A program made the position numbers and the translations under genes. Below, piece by piece: positions 8,859 to 17,957 of a stretch of DNA of 64,000 nucleotides. Under the pieces are notes generated by a model. That model saw nothing but the letters and a program-made list of their open reading frames with translations. It made no database searches and was not told the origin of the DNA. Location: NCBI RefSeq assembly GCF_017114945.1, contig NZ_JABXKQ010000183.1, forward strand, positions 39,280 through 103,279, in the 5' to 3' direction. This DNA is from Nostoc sp. JL34. Its GTDB lineage: Bacteria > Cyanobacteriota > Cyanobacteriia > Cyanobacteriales > Nostocaceae. Position 1 is the stretch's first letter. Every line of letters begins with the position of its first letter.

Positions 8859-8917
8859 ACTTTTCAAACATCCTCTAAAACTCTACCTTTTTGTTGACTT
8901 TTTAAACATTCTAAAAA
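8859..8917. repeat. Solo inverted-repeat ends of a small mobile element
   Basis: ACTTTTCAAACATCCTC (8859-8875) is identical in type to the terminal repeat of the element at 10580-10817. A degenerate second copy (GACTTTTTAAACATTCT, about 8898-8914) follows in the same orientation. No opposite end is visible, so these are probably remnants. Confidence 0.45.
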
Positions 8918-9018
8918 AACAGTAAGATCCGTGGTTTTTGTTGCCGGCTCTCAATTTTTTCTTTGAGTATGCGATTGGCTGTCTGTTGTCCCAATAGATT
9001 TGCTTGAAAACTAACGCC

Positions 9019-10065
9019 CTAAGCCCGATCGCAATACACTTCACCAAAGCTATGATCCGTATGAATCTCAATCACTAAATCAACCGCTGTTGCATCTTTT
9101 ACCAACGGTTTGATGAATAATTGCGGGTGAAGCGATCGCCAAAAATAATTGACAAATTGCTCTATCTCTGAATTGCTCATCCCCGACTTTCCCGCAGCAA
9201 TCATTTGCTGTTCTGCCTGTTTACGCCACTCCAAAGAACAGCGGTAATCGGTGGGATACAGCACAATTAAGCTGTCCAATCGCTCCCACAGTGGTAGGTA
9301 ACCGTGGAGGCGAAGATTCAGATCGCGGGCAAATGCTCTATCTTCATCTGTGACAATTGGCGGTGGTGCGGTATCAAATAAATCTGGGTCGATTGGTCGC
9401 ACACCCACAAACCAACCTTCAAATAGTACAATATCTATGTTTGTGACGGTTTCTGGGGTAGTGCGATCGCCAGCACCTCCATAAGCAGATTTATCAAAGC
9501 GGGGAAGCATCACTGGACTTTGGAACTGACGGATTTGATCTAGTACATTTAAGCCTAAATCGATATCGTGGGTTCCTGGTGGCCCGCGCCAAATCAAGCG
9601 GGGATCTTGCTGTGTTAGGAGTAAGCGATCGCTGTAAGTTTTATATAAGTCATCCAAAGACAAACTCACAGTCTGGTATCCCAACTGATCGAGAATCAAG
9701 CTGAGAACCTTAGACATTGTGGTTTTACCAGTGCCTTGTCCTCCCAATATTCCTTGAATCAGAGGGCGTTCCAACTGTTGGCGCTGCGATGCTAATTTGA
9801 TCCCCAAAGGCAGCCACAAGTCCCACAAAACTTGTAACATTTCCTTGGGTTCGATTTGGATGGTAGTTTGGCAGAATTGACTAAAAGCTGGGAAGACAGA
9901 TTTTAGTAAATGCGATCGCCTTTCTATCACTTCATCAACATTTTCTGGTGTGATCCCAAAAGCTTTTGCCCTTAACTTATCTGCCAGCGCAGCAACTCTA
10001 GCTTGCTGCTGCCAAGTTTCCCCCACCGCATCCGTTGCCAAAATTTCATCCAGCCACAAATTCAT
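9019..10065 (-). CDS. D-glycerate 3-kinase (plant/cyanobacterial type)
   Basis: 348 residues with an N-terminal helical part, a P-loop GGQGTGKT (108-115) and the kinase signature region (SLSLDDLYKTYSDR, then PGTHDIDLG and LPRFDKSAYGGAGDR), a match to the GLYK family related to phosphoribulokinase/uridine kinase folds. It phosphorylates D-glycerate to 3-phosphoglycerate, the last step of photorespiratory carbon salvage. The ycf20 gene ends 15 bases upstream of its start, so they probably share a transcript. The start at 10065 gives the normal family length. Confidence 0.9.
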   Translation of the reverse strand: MNLWLDEILATDAVGETWQQQARVAALADKLRAKAFGITPENVDEVIERRSHLLKSVFPAFSQFCQTTIQIEPKEMLQVLWDLWLPLGIKLASQRQQLERPLIQGILGGQGTGKTTMSKVLSLILDQLGYQTVSLSLDDLYKTYSDRLLLTQQDPRLIWRGPPGTHDIDLGLNVLDQIRQFQSPVMLPRFDKSAYGGAGDRTTPETVTNIDIVLFEGWFVGVRPIDPDLFDTAPPPIVTDEDRAFARDLNLRLHGYLPLWERLDSLIVLYPTDYRCSLEWRKQAEQQMIAAGKSGMSNSEIEQFVNYFWRSLHPQLFIKPLVKDATAVDLVIEIHTDHSFGEVYCDRA

Positions 10066-10080
10066 AAATTCCCCATCTCC

Positions 10081-10416
10081 CTACGATCCCAGCTTAAAGG
10101 CTTCGAGAAACAGGCTGTAGGTGAAACCAACTTTTAGGAGATTGAGTGAGTCTATCAAAAGCGATCGCCTTGACAAAAAGCTGCGACTATAAAATATCCT
10201 GCTAGTAATTTCCGTCAACAGGACTAAAAAACCAGCTACCACAATGTCTAATTGTGCCTGTTGTCCAGCCGTCGTGGAAACTGCGTTTCCTAGAAAAAAA
10301 CCGAACAAAAAACTAATTATCAGCAACGATAGCCGCCGCCAAGGATTTAAAAACCATTGCCCTAAACGTGTAGCAATGGCATCGAACAAGTTATTGAGAC
10401 GAGTATTTTGCATCAA
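10081..10416 (-). CDS. ycf20: Ycf20/DUF565 membrane protein
   Basis: 111 residues. The N-terminal NTRLNNLFDAIATRLGQW and NPWRRLSLLIISFLFGFFLG are hallmarks of DUF565, the Ycf20 family of cyanobacteria and chloroplasts. Three hydrophobic segments are visible (about 27-45, 55-72 and 92-108). Plant and algal homologues affect energy quenching in photosynthesis; the exact role is not settled. It lies 15 bases upstream of the glycerate kinase, probably in one operon. Confidence 0.85.
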   Translation of the reverse strand: MMQNTRLNNLFDAIATRLGQWFLNPWRRLSLLIISFLFGFFLGNAVSTTAGQQAQLDIVVAGFLVLLTEITSRIFYSRSFLSRRSLLIDSLNLLKVGFTYSLFLEAFKLGS

Positions 10417-10576
10417 AGGGACTTCTGTGGAAAAGTCAAGATATCTTGAAATACATATATCTTAAGGAGGATATTGGTTTTAGCATCAACTTGTTTGTTA
10501 ATATTATAAATATCTACTGGCTTCCAGTGTTTATTCAAATTTGCCCATCTTATCATCTTCAGAGAAGTACAGTTTC

Positions 10577-10820
10577 TTAGAGGATGTTTGAAAAGTATAA
10601 ATATTTAGTTTGATCCCCACAAGTAAGCCTTAAGAAGGGGGAAAATCATTCAATTTCTCCTTTTTCAGGGATTTAGTACTTTAAGCGGTTTCCTGGCTTG
10701 TATGCCTATGGGGAAGCAAGCTCCGCCTATCGTCTCCCAACAGGAGAAGGAACTGGCGTTAATTTAGGATGATCTGCAATCACTTGCCATATCACCAGAC
10801 ACTTTCCAAACATCCTCTTA
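10577..10820. mobile_element. MITE-like element with inverted ends and TTA duplication
   Basis: Inverted termini GAGGATGTTTGAAAAGT (from 10580) and ACTTTCCAAACATCCTC (ending 10817) match at 16 of 17 positions and are flanked by TTA on both sides (10577-10579, 10818-10820). The interior (about 205 bases) has no open frame. A three-base TNA-type duplication and such ends fit non-autonomous derivatives of IS5-like elements; the family assignment is inferred. Partial ends of the same type occur at 8859. Confidence 0.65.
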
Positions 10821-11210
10821 AAAGATGGCTTTTCATAGCAGAAGATAAAATATACCACTTAGATTTATCTGAGGTTTGGCAAAGGACGCCTTGTTGAGGC
10901 CGCTAGCGGTTTCAGAAAACTTTTATTTTTTTATACAAATGAACTGGTTGGCTCGGTATCAAATTTTCTTGTTTTTATCCAAGCCTACGGTTAAAATCCG
11001 AAGCAATGGGTGTCTGTATCCCTTCCTGAACAAACATCAAAGAAATTATTTCCTCCAAATATTTTCTCATCAAAATGATATTTATAATACATTCGTGTCC
11101 CTAATTTTAGGAAAGCCTATATTAGGCTAATTTGTACGATTGCCTTTTGGGATAATAGGCTACTATTTGGTCAAGCCTAGACAAAATATTTATTTCTAAT
11201 AACTATCAAT
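10821..11210. other. Intergenic region, no gene seen
   Basis: About 390 bases of A+T-rich sequence between the MITE-like element and the lipoprotein gene. Short open stretches exist but show no protein-like composition, and no RNA structure was recognised. Confidence 0.5.
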
Positions 11211-11846
11211 ATGAAATCTTCAGTGTATCGTAACGTCGGTGTTACAGCTTCTTGCTTGGGACTGCTTGTTGCTTTGGTGGGATGCTTTGGAGTGAGCGTA
11301 TCCTTTGAGTCCACAAACCCAGATACATCTTCACAAGTACCAACTGAAACTACCCAGTGGGAAACAAGTTCATCTACACCTGTTTTACCTGAAAAAGGTA
11401 TTTCCGCTAGTCTATCTACTCCAGCAGCTACCCCAACCAATCAAGTAGAACATAGCAGTAAAGAGAATACTTATCCTGTCTTGGCAGATCGTGATAAATC
11501 AGCAAGCAAAGCCAACAATCAAGGGACTTTGCGAATGAGCAATCAAACAAATCAGCCTGTGCGGCTGGCTCTACTGGCACGACAGTCGGTAGCAAAAGGC
11601 TCTGGTACTAAAAAGACTAACTATGATGTACCGGCACATTGGGATTTTGCTCCTCAAGAAGGTAGTGATAAGGGAATGATTCTATCCTTACCTCAGAATA
11701 ATTTAAAGCTGGAGAAGGGAGATATTTTAGTTGCTTTTGCACAAGATGGTTCCCGTCGTTACTGGGGCCCCTATGTTGTCGGCGAAACTCAATTACCTAA
11801 GTGGAATTCCCAAAACAGAGAATGGCAACTAGTGCTGACTCAATAA
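11211..11846 (+). CDS. Predicted lipoprotein, function unknown
   Basis: 211 residues. The N-terminal signal ends in a lipobox (LVALVGC, Cys25), so it is probably anchored by lipid. A Ser/Thr/Pro-rich low-complexity linker follows (about 30-105), then a folded C-terminal domain (about 110-211) starting LRMSNQTNQPVRLALLARQ and including ILVAFAQDGSRRYWGPYVVG. The C-terminal part looks conserved and beta-rich but I do not recognise its family. It lies 205 bases upstream of the GT39-type gene on the same strand. Confidence 0.75.
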   Translation: MKSSVYRNVGVTASCLGLLVALVGCFGVSVSFESTNPDTSSQVPTETTQWETSSSTPVLPEKGISASLSTPAATPTNQVEHSSKENTYPVLADRDKSASKANNQGTLRMSNQTNQPVRLALLARQSVAKGSGTKKTNYDVPAHWDFAPQEGSDKGMILSLPQNNLKLEKGDILVAFAQDGSRRYWGPYVVGETQLPKWNSQNREWQLVLTQ

Positions 11847-11880
11847 ATAGTGCTGAGTATTAAGTACGGAAGCAATTTTT

Positions 11881-11940
11881 GTAGGGTGAGCATTGTTTAC
11901 CCTTCGCTCAAACGTTTATTTTTACATGCCTACCCTACAG
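11881..11940. repeat. GTAGGGTGAGCA palindromic repeat
   Basis: GTAGGGT at 11881-11887 and ACCCTAC at about 11933-11939 are inverted copies around a 45-base loop that contains a second small inverted pair. It is typical of short palindromic intergenic repeats in Nostoc genomes and could also act as a weak terminator for the lipoprotein gene. Confidence 0.4.
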
Positions 11941-12051
11941 TTGGTAAAGTGTTGAGTAATGAGTAGAGGAAAATTGTTGAATTGACAACTCCGAAGAACA
12001 AAAGATAGATAACCAACGACTATTGATTAGTGATTGTTGACTATTGACTAA

Positions 12052-13986
12052 ATGAGAATGAAATTGAGTGTTAAGCGCACTGTTGATCAGTGGTTCAACA
12101 AAATAGCAAAAAATCCAGCCCTGAGTGTAACTGTATCAATTTTGTGGTTGATATTGATTTGCTGGGTAGCTTTTGGGTGGAATTTGGGCAACATTGGCTT
12201 GATTGATGAGACAGAACCGCTGTTTGCCGAAGCTTCCCGCCAGATGTTAGTCACAGGTGATTGGATAACCCCATTTTTCGATGGTGAGACTCGTTTCGAT
12301 AAACCTGCTTTAATTTACTGGTGTCAGGCGATCGCATATTACGTGATTGGGGTGAATGAGTGGGCAGTACGCCTTCCTTCCGCGATCGCAGCCTTCGGTT
12401 TGGTTTGTTTCGGTTTTTACACCATCCAGTGGTATCTGGCTAAACAAGACGAATTAGAGCAAGTTTCACGTCCTACTCGCCGCTACTTAATATCTTTTAT
12501 AGCAGCAGCCCTTATGGCACTCAATCCTGAAACCATTATTTGGGCGAGAACGGGTGTCTCTGATATGCTACTTACCGGATGTATGGCATCAGGCTTATTA
12601 TGTTTTTTTCTAGGGTACGCAGGGAAGGAAGGGAGTAGGGAGCAGGGAGCAGAGGGAGCAGGGGAGCAGAGGGGCAGGGGAGCAGAATTAATAACCAATG
12701 CCCAATCCCCCATGCCTCATGCCCTATTCCCGAATAAGTGGTACTTAGCTTTTTATGTGCTGATTGCTGGCGCAATTTTGACTAAAGGGCCAGTGGGAAT
12801 TGTCTTACCAGGGTTAATTATTGCCGCCTTTTTGCTTTACGTGGGAAAGGTGCGAGAGGTGTTGCGGGAAATGCGCCTCTTCGTAGGTATACTGATAATT
12901 CTAGTTTTGTCAGTGCCTTGGTATGCTTTAGTAATTTGGCGCAATGGCTGGAATTATATTAATGCCTTTTTTGGTTATCACAACCTGGAACGCTTTACAG
13001 AAGTAGTTAATGGTCACTCAGCACCTTGGTATTTTTACTTTTTAGTGGTGCTACTGGGTTTTGCGCCCTACTCAGTGTATTTACCAGCCTCTATAGTCAA
13101 ATTAAAGTTTTGGCAGCGATCGCATTGGCGATCCCTTGAACGTTTTCAGCAATTTGGTTTATTTGCCTGGTTCTGGTTTGCTAGTGTCTTTGGCTTTTTT
13201 AGCATTGCTGTTACCAAACTCCCTAGCTATGTATTGCCTTTAATGCCAGCCGCCGCAATCCTGGTAGCCCTTTTGTGGAGCGACCTTTTCCCAGATTCAA
13301 AGACACAGCAAACAATTTCTGTTTCTTCTTCTCCCACTCCTCCTATCCCGTCCTCACTCGTCTGGAGTGGTTGGGTGAATGTAGTGTTCTTGTCATTTTT
13401 GGCAACAGCACTGCTTAATATAACCCATATATTAGGTACTGATCCAGCGATAAGTAACTTCCACGAACTAATTCAACAATCTGGTTTACCAGTAATAGCG
13501 GGTATAATTTGGCTAGTTTGTGCTGTTTTAGTTGCAGGTTTATTACTGAGTCGCCGCTGGAACTACATTATCAGTATTAATTTAATCGGGTTTGTGGCGT
13601 TTATAATTTTTGTCTTAACGCCTGCTTCATTCTTTATTGATCGAGAACGTCAATTACCCTTAAGGGAATTGTCTGCGATCATCCTAGAAGCAAAACAACC
13701 AAATGAAGAATTAATCATGCTTGGCTTCAAAAAGCCTAGTGTAGTATTTTACAGCCACATTCACGTAAATTACTTAAGATTTCCCCAAGAGGCGATAGAG
13801 CATATTCAAAACCAGGCTGCCAAGGGACTACAACCTCCCTCACTGCTGCTGTTGGCTGAACAGAAAAAGTTTTTGCAAATGGACTTACAGCCAGATGATT
13901 ACAAGAGTTTATCGACCAAGGGTGCTTATAACTTGGTTCGAGTTCCTTTTAAGAAAAAGAAAAATGAAAAAATAGACATATCATAA
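12052..13986 (+). CDS. GT39/ArnT-type membrane glycosyltransferase
   Basis: 644 residues with many membrane helices. The first periplasmic loop carries DETEPLFAEASRQML (about 52-66) and FDGETRFDKPALIYW, the catalytic-loop signature of the ArnT/PMT glycosyltransferase group, which transfer a sugar from a polyprenyl-phosphate donor to lipid or protein at the outer face of the inner membrane. About 12 hydrophobic segments follow and a soluble C-terminal domain (about 535-644) closes the protein. Residues about 187-228 (LGYAGKEGSREQGAEGAGEQ and on) are an in-frame insertion of repeat DNA between two helices. Acceptor and sugar are unknown. Confidence 0.87.
   Translation: MRMKLSVKRTVDQWFNKIAKNPALSVTVSILWLILICWVAFGWNLGNIGLIDETEPLFAEASRQMLVTGDWITPFFDGETRFDKPALIYWCQAIAYYVIGVNEWAVRLPSAIAAFGLVCFGFYTIQWYLAKQDELEQVSRPTRRYLISFIAAALMALNPETIIWARTGVSDMLLTGCMASGLLCFFLGYAGKEGSREQGAEGAGEQRGRGAELITNAQSPMPHALFPNKWYLAFYVLIAGAILTKGPVGIVLPGLIIAAFLLYVGKVREVLREMRLFVGILIILVLSVPWYALVIWRNGWNYINAFFGYHNLERFTEVVNGHSAPWYFYFLVVLLGFAPYSVYLPASIVKLKFWQRSHWRSLERFQQFGLFAWFWFASVFGFFSIAVTKLPSYVLPLMPAAAILVALLWSDLFPDSKTQQTISVSSSPTPPIPSSLVWSGWVNVVFLSFLATALLNITHILGTDPAISNFHELIQQSGLPVIAGIIWLVCAVLVAGLLLSRRWNYIISINLIGFVAFIIFVLTPASFFIDRERQLPLRELSAIILEAKQPNEELIMLGFKKPSVVFYSHIHVNYLRFPQEAIEHIQNQAAKGLQPPSLLLLAEQKKFLQMDLQPDDYKSLSTKGAYNLVRVPFKKKKNEKIDIS
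12611..12735. repeat. GGGAGCA/CCAATGCCC repeat inserted in a glycosyltransferase gene
   Basis: A purine-rich GGGAGCAGGGAGCAGAGGG-like run (12630-12685) followed by a pyrimidine-rich CCAATGCCCAATCCCC-like run (12695-12728), the usual form of an intergenic Nostoc repeat. It is translated in frame as a charged, glycine- and proline-rich loop and does not break the gene. Confidence 0.75.
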
Positions 13987-14050
13987 ATTGTCATTAGTCA
14001 TTAGTCATTTGTCCTTTGAGAATAACTAATGACCAATGACTAATGACCCC
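13987..14050. repeat. GTCATTAGTCATT inverted tandem repeat
   Basis: Tandem (GTCATTA)n at 13989-14012 is followed by the complementary (TAATGAC) form at 14024-14047, giving a hairpin of about 20 pairs between two convergent genes. It is a typical heptamer repeat and may also end transcription from both sides. Confidence 0.55.
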
Positions 14051-14051
14051 A

Positions 14052-17000
14052 TTAACATTTGCTATTGTAACCATTGACAGCTAAAGCTTGATTGATCTGG
14101 TTTAAGAGGTCTTCCATTGATATCGAGCGCGGTAATATTTGAGTAGCGATCGCACCAACAACAGTTTCTATCGATTCCAAACCATTCTTCTTCTGCTTGT
14201 CAATTTCCTTATAAGCTACCCCAGACTGGAAACTGCTTTCTGGGCGATTTAATCGCTGATTCAGTACCAAAATTGGTGGTAACTTTAAAGGTGAATCTCC
14301 CAATGTTTTTAGGGCTTTTAGCACGTCTTTGTGGATAGCGGATTCTCCTAAACAAATTAGCAGCAAGTCAACGCTTTCGTGGCGAATTTGTTGTAATACT
14401 TCTGCCCAACAGGGACTCATCGCCGCTTTGAAGCCTGCTGTTTGGAGGTACTGAATTAAAGCTTGGAACCACTCAGACCCCCGTTCGGCAGTTTCACTAC
14501 TAATTGAGCAATTTTTTTCAGTCCGATAACCCTTAACTTGCTTGCGTCTTACCTGTGGAAAATCCCGCAGCATTGTCAAATCTACTACCAAGATGTTAGG
14601 AGGACAGCAAATACCAGAAGCAATTTGCAGTACTGATAGTAAAGGATCTGTTTTCTCGGTGCGACTGCTGTTGTCTTTAGCAAATGGTGTTAAGTAAGGA
14701 AATACAGATAGCCCTGGTATTTTAGAAGCTATTAGGGTAGTTGCAACATCGCAAGTAACCAGTGGGATAGCCGCTAAACGCGGATGCCCAATTAGTTGTT
14801 GCAAATAAATTTGGGCGGTGGTACTTTCCACATCTAGCAAAATAACATCAAACTGCCATACCCGCGCCAGAAGTTCTGCCTGATCTAGGTCATCTACTTC
14901 AATCACCCGGTGTTCTCGAAGTGAGGAGTGCGGATTGACCGATTCTAACTGGGGATTCACCAATCTGAGAATTCGTAGTGGGGTTTTAGTTGGGGTAATT
15001 GCACTGTTGTTTAACCCTAGCTGCGGAACTGTTTGTGCAGTACATAATTTTTCTAGAACTGGTGCTAAAACCTGATGCTCTACTGGCAAACTTAAGAAAC
15101 CATCGGCTCGGTTAGCAAATGCTTGCTCCTTCTCGGCTCCCGTCGCCGTCACAATTACAGATATATGACGGGTTGCGGTGTCAGATTTCAGTAAAGTCAG
15201 CACATCCCAGCCTGATAACAGGGGTAGTAACGGATTCAAAAATATTGCTATTGGTTGCAAGCGCCGAGCTTTTTCGACTGCTTCTGTCCCCGATCGCGCA
15301 ATCACTACCCGATATCCTAAACCTTTGAGTTGTTCGGTCAAGTCTTCAATATATCTGGCTACTGCCTCGACTACCAAAACCAACCGTTGCGAACTAGCGG
15401 GATGATGCTGTGTGGGCGTACTAACATGCTGACGGGCTGCTGTGGGGTTTTCTCGTGTTGGTTGGTATCGTGTTTCTTCGTCTTCTCCGATTCCCATATC
15501 TGGTTCCGAAAAGCCTGTTTTCGGGGGACTGGGCGGCAGCAGTAGTGTAAACTGGCTACCTTTCCCTTCACGAGATAAGAAGCTGACATCTCCTCCGTGG
15601 AGACGAGCCAAGGCGCGAGTTAATACCAGCCCCAAACCAGTGCCTTCAAATTGGCGGGTAAGGGGATTTTCTAGTTGTTGGAATTTTTGAAAGATTAAGT
15701 GTTGCTGGTGTTCAGGAATGCCAATACCTGTATCCCAAACTGTAAAGGCAATCCATCCTTCCCAACGACTCACCCGCAGCCCAATTTCACCAGATATTTC
15801 GGTGAATTTAAAGGCGTTGGAAAGTAGGTGTACTAGCATCTGGCGTAAGCGCAACTCATCTGCCACCATCTGATCTAAGCCTAGTTCAATGGAAAGACAG
15901 AATTGGGGAGCAGATGAACGGGCATTTGGAGGTGGTGAGGCAGATGTAGCTTTGGTAGTTTGAGTGTGGATAGCTCTGGCTTCCGATAGGGCGCGATCGC
16001 ACACAGCACTAATTTTTACTGGCGTCAGTGTCAAATCCATTTGTCCCGTCTCCATGCGGGTCAAATCTAAAATGTCATTAACCACACTCATCAGGTGGCG
16101 TCCACTTTGATGAATCAGTCCCGCATAACGGGCTTGACGCTCGTTAAGTTCTCCCAACTGCTGATCCACCAGCAAGCGCGATAAGCCTAAAACGGCAGTT
16201 AAGGGAGTTTTGAGTTCATGACTAATACAAGCTAAAAACTCGTCTTTCAACCGATTTAGTTGAATTAAATCGGCATTCTTTGCTGCTAATTCTTTACAAA
16301 GCTGCTGCTGTTCAGTGACATCAGTAGCTAAGACCAACCACAAATCATCGCTGAGTGCAACCTCCTCTTCAGCACCCATAACTTTAAACTCAGGACTATC
16401 TAATGGAATCTTGGCAAACTGCCAGATTCGCTCTTGACCATTTTGCACTTCCACAACGCAGGTACAAGTACCCACCTGACTATCCAAATAGCAGCGACTG
16501 TATACAGCATCACCTGATGCTTCTTGCTGAGTCAGTTCTTCTTCACCACCATGCTCATTCTCCCTAGCATTGGGATGAACCTTGATTGTTCGTTGGGTGG
16601 CATATTCTGGTCTTTGGGAGAGGTTAGGGACAAGTATTGCCTCCACCTGTTGCCTAACTCCTTCTGGATCTTTTAAGGTTCCTAATTGCTGCCACCAGGC
16701 AGGATTTCGTGCTACCACCTCGCCAGTACCCGTTTGCAACATTAAAGGCCAAGGCAGTCTTTCCAGCAAGTGTACCAGTGGCTGGTGTTTCAATGACTTG
16801 GATGCATTTGGTGTCTGCACACCAGCATCAGCAGACGACCTCTGGATGCCTGAACTTTGTAACCCAGCCATCCGTTCCTTAGCCAGCGATCGCAACAGGC
16901 GTGAACTATCCAGCAGCCCCAAATATCGACCATCAGAGTCAATCAGCGCCCAATCTAAGTTCTGGTGTTTTTCGGCTTGTGGATCGCCCAAGTGCAAGCT

Positions 17001-17297
17001 CAATTGCTCTACCCGCTCAGAAGCTGATATTGTCTGTATTGGCTCAATTAGACCTTGACCCCAGGTAGAGAGTGATTGGTGTAAATTTAGATTTATATCG
17101 TCACTATGTGTTAATAATTTTGGGATTAAACGGGCAGAATACAGCAATCCGATCGGGCATTGCTGTTGATTCACTACTACCAAGCGATCGCACTGCTCTT
17201 GCTCAAAAATCTCCAACACCACTGCCAGAGAACTTGTTTGGGGGCAGCTAGGTACGGTTGCCTGAAAGTCATAAAGCGGGTAATCTAGCATTAACAT
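14052..17297 (-). CDS. Hybrid histidine kinase with CBS/PAS input and degenerate receivers, next to kaiA
   Basis: About 1081 residues from the ATG at 17297 (MLMLDYPLYDF); an upstream ATG at 17552 would add 85 residues of atypical composition and is less likely. Order: two CBS-like repeats (about 10-145), a PAS-like segment (about 175-330), HisKA with His360 in SHELKTPL, HATPase (LLSNAFKF, DTGIGIPE, GTGLGLVL), then three receiver-like domains. In the first, the phospho-acceptor position is Asn688 (IAIFLNPLLP) and the conserved Lys is Leu (LSLPVE), so it is a pseudo-receiver. The second keeps an Asp (VILLDVES) but lacks other residues; the third is barely recognisable. It is divergent from kaiABC and could be a clock input or output kinase (inference). 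Confidence 0.85.
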   Translation of the reverse strand: MLMLDYPLYDFQATVPSCPQTSSLAVVLEIFEQEQCDRLVVVNQQQCPIGLLYSARLIPKLLTHSDDINLNLHQSLSTWGQGLIEPIQTISASERVEQLSLHLGDPQAEKHQNLDWALIDSDGRYLGLLDSSRLLRSLAKERMAGLQSSGIQRSSADAGVQTPNASKSLKHQPLVHLLERLPWPLMLQTGTGEVVARNPAWWQQLGTLKDPEGVRQQVEAILVPNLSQRPEYATQRTIKVHPNARENEHGGEEELTQQEASGDAVYSRCYLDSQVGTCTCVVEVQNGQERIWQFAKIPLDSPEFKVMGAEEEVALSDDLWLVLATDVTEQQQLCKELAAKNADLIQLNRLKDEFLACISHELKTPLTAVLGLSRLLVDQQLGELNERQARYAGLIHQSGRHLMSVVNDILDLTRMETGQMDLTLTPVKISAVCDRALSEARAIHTQTTKATSASPPPNARSSAPQFCLSIELGLDQMVADELRLRQMLVHLLSNAFKFTEISGEIGLRVSRWEGWIAFTVWDTGIGIPEHQQHLIFQKFQQLENPLTRQFEGTGLGLVLTRALARLHGGDVSFLSREGKGSQFTLLLPPSPPKTGFSEPDMGIGEDEETRYQPTRENPTAARQHVSTPTQHHPASSQRLVLVVEAVARYIEDLTEQLKGLGYRVVIARSGTEAVEKARRLQPIAIFLNPLLPLLSGWDVLTLLKSDTATRHISVIVTATGAEKEQAFANRADGFLSLPVEHQVLAPVLEKLCTAQTVPQLGLNNSAITPTKTPLRILRLVNPQLESVNPHSSLREHRVIEVDDLDQAELLARVWQFDVILLDVESTTAQIYLQQLIGHPRLAAIPLVTCDVATTLIASKIPGLSVFPYLTPFAKDNSSRTEKTDPLLSVLQIASGICCPPNILVVDLTMLRDFPQVRRKQVKGYRTEKNCSISSETAERGSEWFQALIQYLQTAGFKAAMSPCWAEVLQQIRHESVDLLLICLGESAIHKDVLKALKTLGDSPLKLPPILVLNQRLNRPESSFQSGVAYKEIDKQKKNGLESIETVVGAIATQILPRSISMEDLLNQINQALAVNGYNSKC

Positions 17298-17552
17298 AGG
17301 GCTTTGGGGGTCATTCTTCCTGTGGAACCCTCCGGCATTTCCATCTGCCAACTGTTGATGGTCTTTTCGCCTGAAGTCATATCCTCTAAGAAGACTCATA
17401 TAAGCAACTCTGGTTATTTCAACGCCATTAAAACAACGGGATTTCCCTTCACGGACACTTGCTTGCAAAGGAGTGCATTTTTCCAAGAGGCGACGTTTCT
17501 CATTTCTAGCAACTAGCCTCCCCAGTGTCTTACTGGTATTTAAACTCCTCAT

Positions 17553-17957
17553 CGATAGCGACGGCTAAAACAATTATGGCCCCAAAGATTCGCTTTAGAA
17601 CCTTGAGGAATTATAATGATTTGGAAAGCGACAATCCTTTAAGTTCGTTTAAGTATCTTATCAAGGAGCAAAATAAAAAAATCTATCTATTTATATACAT
17701 AAATATGCAAATAATAAATTAGCTGCTGTGTCTTGCTCTGTCGACAGATCCCTCATCATCAAAGACCTACTAAGTTCTACTACTGAGTTGCTGCACTCTT
17801 GTTGTTGAGTGGCTATGATTATCTGCAAACACAGAGCCTTATTTGGGGGTGGAATCACCAGTTTACTGTACACCCAGTATTCCCCTAGAAGCCTTAGCCA
17901 AACTTATCAGCCCACCTTTCTTGGTCAGGGCGATCGAGGAGATATATTCAAGAGTAA
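17553..17957. promoter_or_regulatory. Intergenic control region upstream of kaiA
   Basis: About 400 bases upstream of kaiA, with the divergent kinase on the other side. It must hold the kaiA promoter, but no certain -10/-35 pair or clock motif was identified by eye. No coding remnant of the missing KaiA N-terminal domain was found. A GAGGAG (17936-17941) lies 16 bases before the kaiA ATG, and an in-frame TAA directly precedes that ATG. Confidence 0.4.

Noticed and set aside
8883..9071. Minus-strand frame of 62 codons ending RMFKKSTKR
   Set aside because: It overlaps the end of the glycerate kinase gene and ends in a solo inverted-repeat end; no similarity to a transposase could be recognised.
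14700..17060. Several plus-strand open frames of 65-160 codons opposite the large kinase gene
   Set aside because: They are antisense shadows of a well-supported minus-strand protein and have no recognisable domains or ribosome sites.
17298..17552. N-terminal extension of the kinase next to kaiA
   Set aside because: The 85 extra residues have an atypical basic composition and no domain; the ATG at 17297 fits better. The upstream start cannot be fully excluded.
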